Assembly: GCA_022826745.1 (NCBI GenBank)
Contig: JAJDUI010000027.1
Location: 62,001-126,000 of the forward strand
Length of the DNA stretch: 64,000 nucleotides
Direction: 5' to 3'
DNA from: Thermoanaerobaculia bacterium
GTDB taxonomy: Bacteria; Acidobacteriota; Thermoanaerobaculia; Multivoradales; Multivoraceae
The notes below the pieces were generated by a model that worked only from the letters and a program-made list of their open reading frames with translations, ran no database searches and was not told where the DNA came from. Position 1 is the stretch's first letter. Each line of letters opens with the position of its first letter. Below are positions 9,360 through 18,089 of the stretch, piece by piece. The position numbers were made by a program, and so were the translations under genes.

Positions 9360-9394
9360 CATGCGGGGAAAAATGCGGCTAGTTTACCCGCGTG
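9360..9394 (+). promoter_or_regulatory. Imperfect palindrome overlapping the start codon of the DUF4143 ATPase gene
   Basis: The arms 9360-9371 (CATGCGGGGAAA) and 9383-9394 (TTTACCCGCGTG) are complementary at 10 of 12 positions, separated by 11 bases. The right arm contains the GTG start codon at 9392. Position and symmetry suggest an operator or translation-control hairpin; no function is proven. Confidence 0.35.
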
Positions 9395-10549
9395 TACGAA
9401 CGATCGCTGACTCCGGTCCTCCGCTCCTCGCGGCGCAGCGCTCTTGTTCTCGGTCCCCGTCAGGTCGGCAAGTCGACCCTGCTGGCGAGCCTCGAGCCGG
9501 ACCGGTCCGTCAACCTGGCGGACCCCGGGGTATTCCGGGACTACGTGGCCCAGCCCGAGCGCCTGTCCCGGGAACTGACCACCGCGCCTGAGGACGCGAC
9601 GACCGTCTTCCTGGACGAGGTCCAGCGAGTGCCGGCCCTGCTCGATGTCGTCCAGGTGCTGCTCGACCAGAGACCGCCGCGCTTCCGGTTCCTGCTGTCC
9701 GGATCGAGCGCCCGCAAGCTGCGGCGAGGACAGGCCAACCTGCTGCCCGGCCGGATCCACGTTCACTACATGCATCCGCTGCTCGCCTGTGAGCTCGGTT
9801 CCGACTTCGACCTCGACCGGGTGCTCGCCCACGGCAGCCTGCCCGGTATCTACGCCGAAGCCGACGAGGCGACCCGCTCGCTCGACCTGAGGAGCTACGT
9901 CGACACCTACCTGCGCGCCGAGATCCAGGCCGAGGCCCTGGTCCGCAATGTCGGCGGCTTCGCCCGGCTGCTCGATCTCGCGGCTGCGGCGTCAGGCCGC
10001 ATCCTCAACCTGAACTCCCTCTGCAAGGCCGCCGGCATCGCGCACGAGACCGCACGGAGATATCTGGACGTCCTCGAAGACACCCTGGTCGTCTTTCGTG
10101 TCCCCGCCTGGAGCGGCTCGGACCGCTCCTCCCTGGTTCGCCACGGCAAGCTCTTCCTGTTCGACCTGGGCGTCCGCAACGCGTTGCTCCGCCGGCCGCT
10201 GGATCGACCGCTGGACGACGAGCGCGGCCTCCTGCTCGAGCACCTGGTGGCCTACGAGCTGCATCGGCGCCTCGGTACCCTCTGGCCCGAGGCGGCGCTC
10301 TACCACTACCGCACGCGGCACGGAGCGGAGGTCGACTTCGTGCTGGAAGTGGGCAGGGAGCTATGGGGGATCGAGGTCAAGGCGAGCCGGCGCGCGGACC
10401 GAGGCGTCCTCCGCGGTTTTCGGTCGCTCGCCAGCCGGACGGATCGCCTGAAGCGCCGGATCGTCGTCTACCTGGGGGATCGGCCGCAGCGGATCGATGG
10501 TGTGGAGGTGCTGGCGTTAGAGGAGTTCGTGGCGCTGCTGCCGGGCTAG
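9392..10549 (+). CDS. AAA family ATPase with C-terminal DUF4143
   Basis: A 385-residue protein of the AAA_14/DUF4143 family. Walker A is GPRQVGKST at residues 21-29 and Walker B is TVFLDEVQ near residue 72, followed by the SGSSARKLRRG sensor-like segment. The C-terminal half is DUF4143 and ends with a PD-(D/E)XK-like pattern (GAEVDFVLE ... IEVKAS), which in this family resembles a degenerate or active nuclease fold. It starts at GTG 9392; no ATG is available nearby. The family is widespread, often in accessory regions, and its role is not established. It is convergent with the large zinc-hook ATPase 27 bases downstream. Confidence 0.88.
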   Translation: MYERSLTPVLRSSRRSALVLGPRQVGKSTLLASLEPDRSVNLADPGVFRDYVAQPERLSRELTTAPEDATTVFLDEVQRVPALLDVVQVLLDQRPPRFRFLLSGSSARKLRRGQANLLPGRIHVHYMHPLLACELGSDFDLDRVLAHGSLPGIYAEADEATRSLDLRSYVDTYLRAEIQAEALVRNVGGFARLLDLAAAASGRILNLNSLCKAAGIAHETARRYLDVLEDTLVVFRVPAWSGSDRSSLVRHGKLFLFDLGVRNALLRRPLDRPLDDERGLLLEHLVAYELHRRLGTLWPEAALYHYRTRHGAEVDFVLEVGRELWGIEVKASRRADRGVLRGFRSLASRTDRLKRRIVVYLGDRPQRIDGVEVLALEEFVALLPG

Positions 10550-10576
10550 AGGCGGACCCGCAGGCCGCGATCCAAG

Positions 10577-13129
10577 TTACGCCTTCCTCTTCGAGAACTC
10601 ACCAAGCCACGCGATCAACTCTTGGAGATCGGTCTCCAGTTCGTCGGCTGTCAGCGCAAGAACGGGTGTCTCCTCGGGCTGAGAATGCTCAGGAAAGGAG
10701 TACCTCGTCATCATCCCGTCCACCAGATTACAGTCCTCGACCCGCACTCTCGCCACCAGCCGCAACTTGCCTTTCGTGTTTATCGGCCTTCGGAACCGTG
10801 TTACTACATCCGCAAGCAGCACCTTCTCTACGATGTTCTCAAGCGTGATCCTGAGATCTCTGCACAACTCCGCTCTTCGCGCTCTCGCCCCCTCCAGATT
10901 CTGAGCTTCCTCAGCCTTCCGGATAGCAGACAGACGTTCATCCGCCAGTTGATTCAGTGCTCGGTCGGGCCGCTGTGCATGTAGCGGTGAGCCACTCGGT
11001 ACGCCGGCCCCCCACGGAGTCCGTTCCAAGGAACTTACTTGGACTTTCACACCCCTCGAGGACGCCGACTGGCTCAGGGCCATCATGAATGGAAGGCGAT
11101 GTGTGAACACGATCACCTGCCTCGTGCCAGCTAGCTCAACTAGTCGATCAGCAACTCTCTCTTCGTGTTCCTGGTCCAAAGAGGACATTGGGTCGTCGAA
11201 CACAAAGGGCACGTCTCTTTCTTCTGCCAGGACGTCAGCGAAGCACGCCGCGAGCGACACGATCCGTTTCTCGCCGTCGCTTAGAATCGCGGCGGTTTCG
11301 TGTGAAGAGTCGGTCCGCAGGACCAGCCTGTGGAGGACGCGGCCCTTGATGGTCCTGCTCTTCACCATCTCGACTCGAAGGTAGTCGGCACCAAACCGCT
11401 TCAACTCGGACCTGAAGCGGTCTCCAAAAGCTTGGGTGACGAGCTTCTCCGACAAACTCGTCGCCAGCCGTGACAACCGATTTGTGCCAGTGAGCGTCCT
11501 CGCATTGTCTAAAGCCGCAACAGCCCTGAGGCGGTCGACTTCCTCCCGGACCGCCGACCTTTGCTGATAGAGCCACTGTTGCGAGGCCAGTTCCGCTCGC
11601 TGACGCCCCAGTTCCCCAAGATCCGTACCCTCGGCATCCTTCTCGAACGCTTGCAGCTCTCTTCGGGCCAAGGTCAACAGACTCTGGAGCGCTTCCATCT
11701 GGCCTCCGGGACGAGGCGGCAAGGGAGCCAGTCGGCCAGTGCCGTCCTTGAAGGACTGAGATCGCGGTCGGAGCGCGTCCAAGTAATCCGTGATCTGCGC
11801 ACGGTCCGCTTCCGCGCCGATGCCGGCGCGGTCCAGGCGCGCGTGGAGGTCTTCAAGCGACGGCAGCCTGGGAAGCGCTTCGATCATGTCCCGTACCCGA
11901 GCCTCAGCAGCGCTGGCCTTAGCTTCGAGGGCTCCTTTCGCAATGGCCTCGAAGGAGATCAGTCGTTCAACCGCCGACGACTGCAGGGGCTGCTGACAAA
12001 GGACGCAGTGGGCTGTGGCGTCAACCACTGGGAACGGGTCGCTGGGATACGCCTCTACCTCGGAGTAGTTCCGGGCTGCCTCCCATAGTCGGCGCCAGTG
12101 GTCCGAGCCAACGCCCCTCACAGGCGTTGCCGCCCTACTGGCCCCGTCAACGGCCTCCTGTCGGCTCGCTGCGGCCTTTCTCCGCGCCGCCTCCAGTTGT
12201 CGATACGAGACGTCCGAAAGACCCTCCCTCGCGTCCTCAAGGAGGCTCTTCAACGCTTCAAGCGCTCGGACTCTACTACGCTGTTCTGCTGCTCTCTGCC
12301 TAGGATCCACTCCTGAGAGGCGAACGTTCAACTGCTCCAAATGGACCGAGTCCTCGGCCGTCCAGCCGGAATGCCGGTCGACGTCTTCGCGCTTCGTTGA
12401 TGGCCGCAGCGCCCTCAGCCAGCGACCTGCCGCCGTCTCCGCATACTCTGTAGGAACTCTCGGCAATCGCGAGGGCATCGACTCTTGCTGCAGCGTGAGA
12501 GCTCCATTAACACGCCCGCACGCATCGACAAGCCGCCGCACCAGCGCCAGTTCAGGCGGCTCATACACGGTCTCGTGTTCCTGATTGACGTAGACACGCT
12601 CGCAAGCCTGGTCGAAGACTGCGACTCGCCTCAACTCCTCGATCGGCCCATCGCTGACACACCACTGGACCTGCTTGGATTCGTCGCCCAGGTCGAAGTT
12701 GATTCGACAGCCTTGACTCGCGGCCTGTCTTCTGAAGACATCCGGTAAGAGATCGCCGCGCGCCTTCGCGTCGCAAGCGTGCTTGAGGATCCGCATGTAG
12801 CCGGACTTTCCCGCACCGTTCCGCCCGTAAACTATCGATAGCGGTTCTGAGCCGAAGTCAAGCTCGTTCTCCGACGCCAAGGCATTGATACCCACGACGT
12901 TCTCGATCGATTTCAATCGTAGAGAACCGGGTGCACTCGATTCCTCCACCCCGGGGAGAGTCCCGGAGTCTTCGCACGCCACGTCAAGCGTGCCATTCGC
13001 CTCCTGCTTACAGAGTTCAACCAGTTCCTCATAGTCGCCGTCGGAAAGCTCGTCGGCCGCGTATAGCCGGCGCGCAGCCTCCTGCAGCCATCGAGGCTGT
13101 TCGCTCAGCCATGCGTTCAGGTCAACCAT
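10577..13129 (-). CDS. RloC/PrrC-like zinc-hook ATPase with HEPN-like C terminus (candidate anticodon nuclease)
   Basis: An 850-residue SMC/Rad50-type ATPase. Walker A is GRNGAGKS (102-109), a zinc-hook type C375-V-L-C378 sits between two helical arms, the ABC signature is LSDGEKR (616-622) and Walker B is PFVFDDPMSSLD (641-652), with the switch histidine H677. The N terminus (NAWLSEQPRWLQEAARRL) is a conserved opening of this family. After the ATPase head comes a helical domain with R760-x3-E764 and R809-x5-H815. This agrees with the Arg/Glu/His residues of PrrC/RloC anticodon nucleases and with the Rx4-6H motif of HEPN RNases. Inference: a stand-alone ATP-controlled ribonuclease that halts translation on infection. 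Base composition is clearly lower in GC than its neighbours, suggesting acquisition by transfer. No restriction-modification genes are adjacent. Confidence 0.75.
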   Translation of the reverse strand: MVDLNAWLSEQPRWLQEAARRLYAADELSDGDYEELVELCKQEANGTLDVACEDSGTLPGVEESSAPGSLRLKSIENVVGINALASENELDFGSEPLSIVYGRNGAGKSGYMRILKHACDAKARGDLLPDVFRRQAASQGCRINFDLGDESKQVQWCVSDGPIEELRRVAVFDQACERVYVNQEHETVYEPPELALVRRLVDACGRVNGALTLQQESMPSRLPRVPTEYAETAAGRWLRALRPSTKREDVDRHSGWTAEDSVHLEQLNVRLSGVDPRQRAAEQRSRVRALEALKSLLEDAREGLSDVSYRQLEAARRKAAASRQEAVDGASRAATPVRGVGSDHWRRLWEAARNYSEVEAYPSDPFPVVDATAHCVLCQQPLQSSAVERLISFEAIAKGALEAKASAAEARVRDMIEALPRLPSLEDLHARLDRAGIGAEADRAQITDYLDALRPRSQSFKDGTGRLAPLPPRPGGQMEALQSLLTLARRELQAFEKDAEGTDLGELGRQRAELASQQWLYQQRSAVREEVDRLRAVAALDNARTLTGTNRLSRLATSLSEKLVTQAFGDRFRSELKRFGADYLRVEMVKSRTIKGRVLHRLVLRTDSSHETAAILSDGEKRIVSLAACFADVLAEERDVPFVFDDPMSSLDQEHEERVADRLVELAGTRQVIVFTHRLPFMMALSQSASSRGVKVQVSSLERTPWGAGVPSGSPLHAQRPDRALNQLADERLSAIRKAEEAQNLEGARARRAELCRDLRITLENIVEKVLLADVVTRFRRPINTKGKLRLVARVRVEDCNLVDGMMTRYSFPEHSQPEETPVLALTADELETDLQELIAWLGEFSKRKA

Positions 13130-13250
13130 CAGTGTCCTCCGAACCGCGCTCGGACCTTCCCATCGCGGAGGGACTCTACTTAGCTCCGCGGCCGTAGTCG
13201 TGCCGTCGGCTTGACTCAGGCTGTAGGGGACTCCGGCGAGCCGCGTCGAG

Positions 13251-14309
13251 TCACGGCGCCACGCTGTGGCGGCGCAGGAAGTCGAGCAGTAGTTCGACCG
13301 TCCGGTCGCCTTCCTTGATCATGTTGGGCAGGATCGAGTTGTGGGTGCGGTCGACCAGCCACTCGAACTCGACTTCGGCGCCGGCCGCCTTCATCGCCTC
13401 GAACATGTCCAGGTTCTGCTGCCGGCGGTTCTCCGTGTCGCCGTCGGCGACGGTGATCAGCATCGGCGGCAGACCGGACGCGACGTAGCGGATCGGCGAG
13501 GCTTCGCGGACGAGTTCGGCGTCGCCACGCCAGGTCAGAAGGTGGCGCTCGCGGCCGGCCCGTTCGGCGTTCATCAGGCCGGTGATCGGCAAGGACGCGC
13601 GGATGTGGCTCAGGCCGAGTCCCTTGGCGTCGAGGTAGCGCCCGTCGACCGACAGAAGCGCCGCGATATGGCCGCCGGCGGAGCCGCCGGAGATGGCGAT
13701 GCGGTCGCGGTCGCCGCCGTACTCCGGGACGTGGTCCCAGGCCCAGCGAAACGCAGTGGCCGCGTCCTCGATGTAGGCGGGGAAGGCGTACTCGGGGGAC
13801 AGGCGGTAGTTCGGCGCGGCGACGAGATAGCCGAGAGAGGCGAACCGTGGCCCGAGTTCGACCAGGGTCGCCTTGTCGCCGTTGTAGAGCCCGCCGCCGT
13901 GGAAGAAGAGGATGACGGGATGCGGGCCGTCGCCGGCCGGGACGTAGAGGTCGAGCTTGCCCCGGCCGCCGGCGTACCCGGTGCCGGTCGCGTACTCGAG
14001 GTTGCGAACGATGCGGATTCCGTTCGCGGTCTCCTCGGCGAAGTCCCAGTTGTCCGGGCCCCGCCGGGTCTTGCGGCCGCGGCCGGCGCCCCCACGGCCG
14101 ACCGTGTCGAGTTCCTCGGCGGAGAGGGTGCCGTCGTCGTCGGCATCGAGCGCGAAGAGCAGGACGCGTCGCGCCTGGGCGGGGAGTTCGGAGGCGACCA
14201 AGGTGCCGTCCGCGTCGGCGTCCAGGGCGGCCACGAGAGGTGACGGTGCGTCGGGCGGGAGCTGAAGGGCTGCGGCGGCGAGAGCGAAGGCGGCGACCGG
14301 GTGGATCAT
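13251..14309 (-). CDS. Exported alpha/beta hydrolase (esterase) with two EF-hands
   Basis: A 352-residue secreted esterase/lipase-like protein. After a signal peptide (about 1-17) there are two canonical EF-hand loops, D30-x-D32-x-D34-G...E41 and D55-x-D57-x-D59-G...E66, then a Gly/Arg-rich linker and an alpha/beta hydrolase domain of the hormone-sensitive lipase type. The oxyanion motif H137-G-G-G and nucleophile elbow GGS210AGG are visible; VADGD and DRTHNSIL near the C terminus fit the catalytic Asp and His. Calcium binding by the EF-hands is likely from the intact ligands. The longer open frame on the same strand (to 14409) is a different frame and is a shadow. Substrate unknown. Confidence 0.87.
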   Translation of the reverse strand: MIHPVAAFALAAAALQLPPDAPSPLVAALDADADGTLVASELPAQARRVLLFALDADDDGTLSAEELDTVGRGGAGRGRKTRRGPDNWDFAEETANGIRIVRNLEYATGTGYAGGRGKLDLYVPAGDGPHPVILFFHGGGLYNGDKATLVELGPRFASLGYLVAAPNYRLSPEYAFPAYIEDAATAFRWAWDHVPEYGGDRDRIAISGGSAGGHIAALLSVDGRYLDAKGLGLSHIRASLPITGLMNAERAGRERHLLTWRGDAELVREASPIRYVASGLPPMLITVADGDTENRRQQNLDMFEAMKAAGAEVEFEWLVDRTHNSILPNMIKEGDRTVELLLDFLRRHSVAP

Positions 14310-14343
14310 GGGCAGCTCCTAGGGGAATCGCTACGTCCCAGTA

Positions 14344-14413
14344 TGGTCGCCGCTTCGCGGCGCGTCTACCTGGCCGCCTGCGGCGGCAAGCCGGCCAGAA
14401 GGCCGGCACACCG
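14344..14413 (-). repeat. Compound palindromic repeat with one GCCGGCC-type hairpin
   Basis: Three perfect small hairpins follow one another: CGCCGC-TTC-GCGGCG, GCCGCC-TGC-GGCGGC and GCCGGCC-AGAA-GGCCGGC (14390-14407), the last followed by ACACC. The same order of hairpins appears in reverse orientation at 63220-63302. It lies between transketolase and the hydrolase gene, both transcribed from the minus strand. Confidence 0.75.
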
Positions 14414-14426
14414 ACACTGACGCCGG

Positions 14427-16469
14427 TCAGCCGTCGAGGAGTTGCCGCGCGCGTGCCGCGATCGCGGTGGCGTTGATGCCGAGGTTCTCGACCAGGTCGC
14501 TGTACGGGGCGGAAGCGCCGAAACGGTCGAGGCCGAGGACGTCGCCGTCGGAGCCGGTCCAGCGCTCCCAGCCGAGGGTCGCGGCGGCCTCGACGGCGAG
14601 CCGGCGGCGGACGGTCGGCGGCAGGACGTCGTCGCGGTACTCCTGAGACTGCGCGGCGAAGGCCTCCCAGGAGGGCATGCTGACGACCCGGACCGCGTGG
14701 CCTTCGGCGGTGAGCTCCCCGGCCGCTTCGAGCGCGGGGGCGACCTCGGAGCCGGTGGCGATCAGGATCAGGTCGGGCTCGGCCTCGCCGCCGGCCACGA
14801 CGTAGGCGCCGCGGGCCACGCCTTCGAGGGCGCGGTCTGCCGTGGCTTCGAGCACGGGCAACTTCTGGCGGGTCAGGACCAGGGCACAGGGGCCCGGCGT
14901 CTCGAGGGCCAGCGCCCAGGCGGCGGCGGTCTCGTTCGCGTCCGCGGGGCGGATAACGACGAGCCCCGGCACGGCACGCAGGTGCGCCAGGTGCTCGATC
15001 GGCTGGTGGGTCGGTCCGTCCTCACCCAGGAAGACGGAATCGTGGGTGAAGACGTAGATCGCCCGGAGCTCCATCAGCGCGGCCAAACGCAGGCTCGGCT
15101 TGAGATAGTCGAGGAAGCAGAGGAAGGTGCCGCCGTAGGGGCGGAACAGGCCGGAGAGCGCCAAACCGTTCATCGCCGCGGCCATCGCGTGCTCGCGCAC
15201 GCCGAAGCGAAAGTGCCGGGTGGGCGCGCCGGCGGCGTAGTCGCCCTCGCCTTCGAGCAGGGTGTTGTTCGAGCCGGTCAGGTCGGCCGAGCCGCCGGCG
15301 AGTTCCGGCACCAGGTCCTTCAGCGCGTTCAGCGTGACCCCGGAGGCCGAGCGGGTGGCGACCGGGCCGGCATCGGGGTCGAAGCGCGGCAGCGCGTCGC
15401 GCCAGCCGTCGGGCAAACCGACCGCCAGGCGACGGTCGAGTTCGGCCGCGGCGTCCGGGTGCTCGCGGCGGTAGGACTCGAGCAGACGGTTCCATTCGGA
15501 GGCTGCCCCGGACCCGAAGTCAGCGGCCGGCGCGAACGCTTCACGAGCCGCCTCGGGCACGAGGAACTCGGGCTCCAGCGGCCAGCCCAGGGCCTCCTTG
15601 GTGGCCACGACTTCGTCGGCGCCCAGGGGCGCTCCGTGCGACGACGCGCTGTCCTGCTTGTTCGGACTGCCGTAGCCGATGTGGGTGCTGACCTGTATCA
15701 GGCTCGGCCGGCCTGTCTCCGCCAAAGCCGCCTCGAACGCCGCGTCGAGTGCCTCGATGTCGTTGCCGTCCGTAACCGACAGGGTGTGCCAGCCGTACGC
15801 CTGATAGCGCGCCAGCACGTCCTCGCTGAAACTCAGGTCCGTCGGGCCGTCGATCGTGATCCGGTTCGCGTCGTAGAGCACGTTCAGCTTGCCGAGGCCG
15901 AGGTGGCCGGCCATGGAGCAGGCCTCGGAGGCAACGCCCTCCATCAGGTCGCCGTCGCTGGCGAGCACCCAGGTCTTGTGGTTGAACAGGACGTGGCCCG
16001 GCCGGTTGAAGCGGGCGGCGAGCAGTTGCTCGGCGATCGCCATGCCGACGGCCGCCGAGATGCCCTGGCCGAGGGGCCCGGTCGTCACCTCGACGCCGGG
16101 GGTGAGGCCGTGCTCGGGGTGGCCCGGAGTGAGCGAGCCGTACTGCCGGAAGTTCCGGATCTCGTCGAGGCTCAGGTCGTAGCCGGCGAGGTGCAGGAGC
16201 CCGTAGATCAGCGCCGAGGCATGGCCGCAGGAGAGCACGAAGCGGTCCCGGTTCGGCCACCGCGGATCCCCCGGCGAGTAGCGAAGGTACTTCGTCCACA
16301 GCAATGCCGCCATCGCGGCCTGGCCCATCGGCGCGCCGGGATGGCCGCTGTTCGCCCGCTCGACCATGTCGACGGCGAGGAAGCGCAACGTGTCCGTCGC
16401 GACATCCAGCGGCTGACGCTGCGGCGGCCCGCCGGCCTCGGGCGTTCCGGCGGCCTCGACCTGACTCAT
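14427..16469 (-). CDS. tkt: Transketolase
   Basis: A 680-residue thiamine-diphosphate enzyme that moves two-carbon ketol units between sugar phosphates in the non-oxidative pentose phosphate pathway. ATG 16469 is chosen over the upstream frame because [29 protein letters not shown], the family's N-terminal block, starts about 22 residues later. Visible motifs are the thiamine-binding GDGDLMEG-type segment (here [13 protein letters not shown]), the DANRITIDG segment, and [19 protein letters not shown] in the pyrimidine domain, including the Glu and His expected for catalysis. Length matches bacterial transketolases. It is flanked by hairpin repeats downstream; there are no other pentose-phosphate genes beside it. 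Confidence 0.96.
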   Translation of the reverse strand: MSQVEAAGTPEAGGPPQRQPLDVATDTLRFLAVDMVERANSGHPGAPMGQAAMAALLWTKYLRYSPGDPRWPNRDRFVLSCGHASALIYGLLHLAGYDLSLDEIRNFRQYGSLTPGHPEHGLTPGVEVTTGPLGQGISAAVGMAIAEQLLAARFNRPGHVLFNHKTWVLASDGDLMEGVASEACSMAGHLGLGKLNVLYDANRITIDGPTDLSFSEDVLARYQAYGWHTLSVTDGNDIEALDAAFEAALAETGRPSLIQVSTHIGYGSPNKQDSASSHGAPLGADEVVATKEALGWPLEPEFLVPEAAREAFAPAADFGSGAASEWNRLLESYRREHPDAAAELDRRLAVGLPDGWRDALPRFDPDAGPVATRSASGVTLNALKDLVPELAGGSADLTGSNNTLLEGEGDYAAGAPTRHFRFGVREHAMAAAMNGLALSGLFRPYGGTFLCFLDYLKPSLRLAALMELRAIYVFTHDSVFLGEDGPTHQPIEHLAHLRAVPGLVVIRPADANETAAAWALALETPGPCALVLTRQKLPVLEATADRALEGVARGAYVVAGGEAEPDLILIATGSEVAPALEAAGELTAEGHAVRVVSMPSWEAFAAQSQEYRDDVLPPTVRRRLAVEAAATLGWERWTGSDGDVLGLDRFGASAPYSDLVENLGINATAIAARARQLLDG

Positions 16470-16585
16470 CGACGCGTGGTTCTCGTGGGTCGTGGGCGCG
16501 GCGGACGAAGGCGTGGCGAGAGGCCGGTCAAGCGGCGCCAAGCATACACGTCGACCCGGGGACCCCGGGGGCGCCAATGTCGTAG

Positions 16586-17353
16586 CTACTGGGACTCAGC
16601 CGGATCGGGGTCGTCGTCTTCACAAGGGGAGTCGAAGCCAGTCAGGAGTTCGAGGATCTCCTCCCGCGGCATCTGCAGCGCATCGTCCATGTCCACGCCC
16701 ATCCGCTCGAGTTTCAGACTCGGCAGGGCGTCGCCGCGGACGATCGCCTGAAGCGTCAGGTTGGCTCTGAGCGTCTGCCTGACCAGACGCGGGTAGGGCT
16801 CCAGGTGTGGGAGGAGCTCACCGTCGCCGTCGTAGTAACCCTGGTTGCCGCCCGACTGCATCGGCAGCAGAACATGATCCATCAACGCGTTCAGGCGCTC
16901 GACCGGTTGTCCGACGGACCTGAGAGCGAAGCGGCCTCTGACCAGGTTGACGACCAGGCGTTCGTCCAGCGACTCGAAGTTCTGACTGTCGAAGCCTGCC
17001 TGAAGGAGCATGTCGTCGTGAAGGTGGTAGAACTCGCCGACCGGGATGTCCGGTCGCCGCCCCTCTTCGATCTCCTTCACCACCTCGAGGTGCCGCCGCA
17101 GTTTCTGCTCTTCCGACTGCAGGGAAGACACGAGCATCTCGAAGTCGCAGATCAGCGCATCGCGGTACTTCAACGCGATCTCACGCTCGCTCGCCTCCTC
17201 CCGACGGTTGCCGAGTTCGAAGGCCAGGTAGACGCCTACGAAGACGACCACCAGTTCAATGGCGAAGAAAGGCAGGTTCCTGGCCAGAGTGGTCCCGAGG
17301 CTCGCCGACCCGTCCTCGCCTTCGCGTGCGCGTCGCAACCTGTTCCAGAGCAT
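16586..17353 (-). CDS. Single-pass membrane protein of unknown function (DUF6090-like)
   Basis: A 255-residue protein with one strong membrane helix near the N terminus (about residues 27-47, [21 protein letters not shown]) followed by a charged helical stretch ([24 protein letters not shown]...) likely to form a coiled coil, then a mixed soluble part with an acidic tail. The helix followed by an ER(E)-rich region resembles proteins annotated DUF6090, but this is a faint resemblance. It is transcribed in the same direction as transketolase, ending 116 bases before that start. Probable location is the inner membrane with the bulk outside or inside unclear. No function is proposed. Confidence 0.65.
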   Translation of the reverse strand: MLWNRLRRAREGEDGSASLGTTLARNLPFFAIELVVVFVGVYLAFELGNRREEASEREIALKYRDALICDFEMLVSSLQSEEQKLRRHLEVVKEIEEGRRPDIPVGEFYHLHDDMLLQAGFDSQNFESLDERLVVNLVRGRFALRSVGQPVERLNALMDHVLLPMQSGGNQGYYDGDGELLPHLEPYPRLVRQTLRANLTLQAIVRGDALPSLKLERMGVDMDDALQMPREEILELLTGFDSPCEDDDPDPAESQ

Positions 17354-17400
17354 CGCTGTAGGGGACTACGGCTCGTCAGGGGCTTGGAGATTCTCCAGAT

Positions 17401-17508
17401 GCCGGCCAGAAGGCCGGCGCACCGACAAGGTCAGGTGCCGGCCAGAAGGCCGGCGCACCGACAAGGTCAGGTGCCGGCCGGAAGGCCGGCGCACCGACAA
17501 GGTTCAGA
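17401..17508 (-). repeat. Three tandem 36-bp hairpin repeats
   Basis: Three copies start at 17401, 17437 and 17473, exactly 36 bases apart. Each holds the palindrome GCCGGCC-AGAA-GGCCGGC (third copy has GGAA in the loop), followed by GCACCGACAAGGT. There are no spacers between the copies. The array lies between the DUF442 gene and the unknown membrane protein gene, in the minus-strand transcription direction, where it would form stable RNA hairpins. Confidence 0.9.
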
Positions 17509-17511
17509 CCC

Positions 17512-18036
17512 TCAGGGTATTGAGTCAAGGTAGCGGTCGACCGCTTTCTCGAGCGCGGCGCTGCGCAGCCCGTTCTCCTTCGCTCGGGCCCTGGCGGCTT
17601 CGCGGTCCTCGCCCTTTCCGGCCACGAGATAGGCGTAGTAGAGCGCGCCGACCCGGTTGCCCGAGGCGCAGTGCACGAGTGCCGGGCCATCCAGCTTCTG
17701 CATCGCCTCGATGAAGCGCTCGAATGTCTCGGGCTGCTCCATCCGCTCGCCGTCGACCGGCAGGTTCAGGTACGGAACGTCCAGGCTCTGCAGCGCCGCG
17801 GGTTCGTCGAAGCCGCGGTTCTCGCCCTCGGCGCGCAAGTCCAGGACGAAGGAAAGCCCGTCCGCGGCCATCGCCTCGAGCTGTTCCTCGGTCGGCTGGC
17901 CGCCGAAGAGGACGCCGGGCTCCGGGTGCTTCGCGTTGTGCAGCCCATGATCCTTCTCTTCGGCAATCGTGGCCGGAGCGCCGGCAAGAACCAGGGCCAA
18001 GGTGGACAGGGCAGTCGCAAGGGAAAAGCTACGCAT
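17512..18036 (-). CDS. Exported DUF442 (beta-lactamase hydrolase-like) phosphatase
   Basis: A 174-residue protein with a signal peptide (about 1-24, ending ATIAEE) and a DUF442/BLH domain, a tyrosine-phosphatase-like fold. The P-loop is HC123-A-S-G-N-R128; the C-x4-R spacing is normal for DUF442, unlike the C-x5-R of classical phosphatases. A VLDLRAEGENRG segment gives the general-acid region. Start ATG 18036 begins the signal peptide; the frame runs upstream into a hairpin repeat. It follows sufT on the same strand with a repeat in between, so co-transcription with suf is possible. Homologues include sulfide-linked and antibiotic-linked proteins; a phosphatase role is inference. Confidence 0.75.
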   Translation of the reverse strand: MRSFSLATALSTLALVLAGAPATIAEEKDHGLHNAKHPEPGVLFGGQPTEEQLEAMAADGLSFVLDLRAEGENRGFDEPAALQSLDVPYLNLPVDGERMEQPETFERFIEAMQKLDGPALVHCASGNRVGALYYAYLVAGKGEDREAARARAKENGLRSAALEKAVDRYLDSIP

Positions 18037-18055
18037 CAGAGAACCTCCGCCAGAT

Positions 18056-18073
18056 GCCGGCCAGACGGCCGGC
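18056..18073 (-). repeat. Single GCCGGCC-type hairpin repeat
   Basis: GCCGGCC-AGAC-GGCCGGC followed by GCACC, the same element as the tandem array at 17401 and also preceded by CCAGAT as there. It lies between sufT and the DUF442 gene. Confidence 0.85.
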
Positions 18074-18089
18074 GCACCCGGTAGTTTCA

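Noticed and set aside
6204..9410. 1068-codon plus-strand frame across the sulfatase and PQQ genes
   Set aside because: It crosses two well-supported genes in other frames and its product is Arg-rich low-complexity sequence.
9392..13129. DUF4143 ATPase and zinc-hook ATPase as one two-gene defence system
   Set aside because: They are convergent, differ in base composition and are not known partners, so linkage is probably accidental.
17401..17508. 36-bp periodic repeats as a CRISPR array
   Set aside because: The copies are directly adjacent with no variable spacers, are themselves palindromic, and no cas genes are near.
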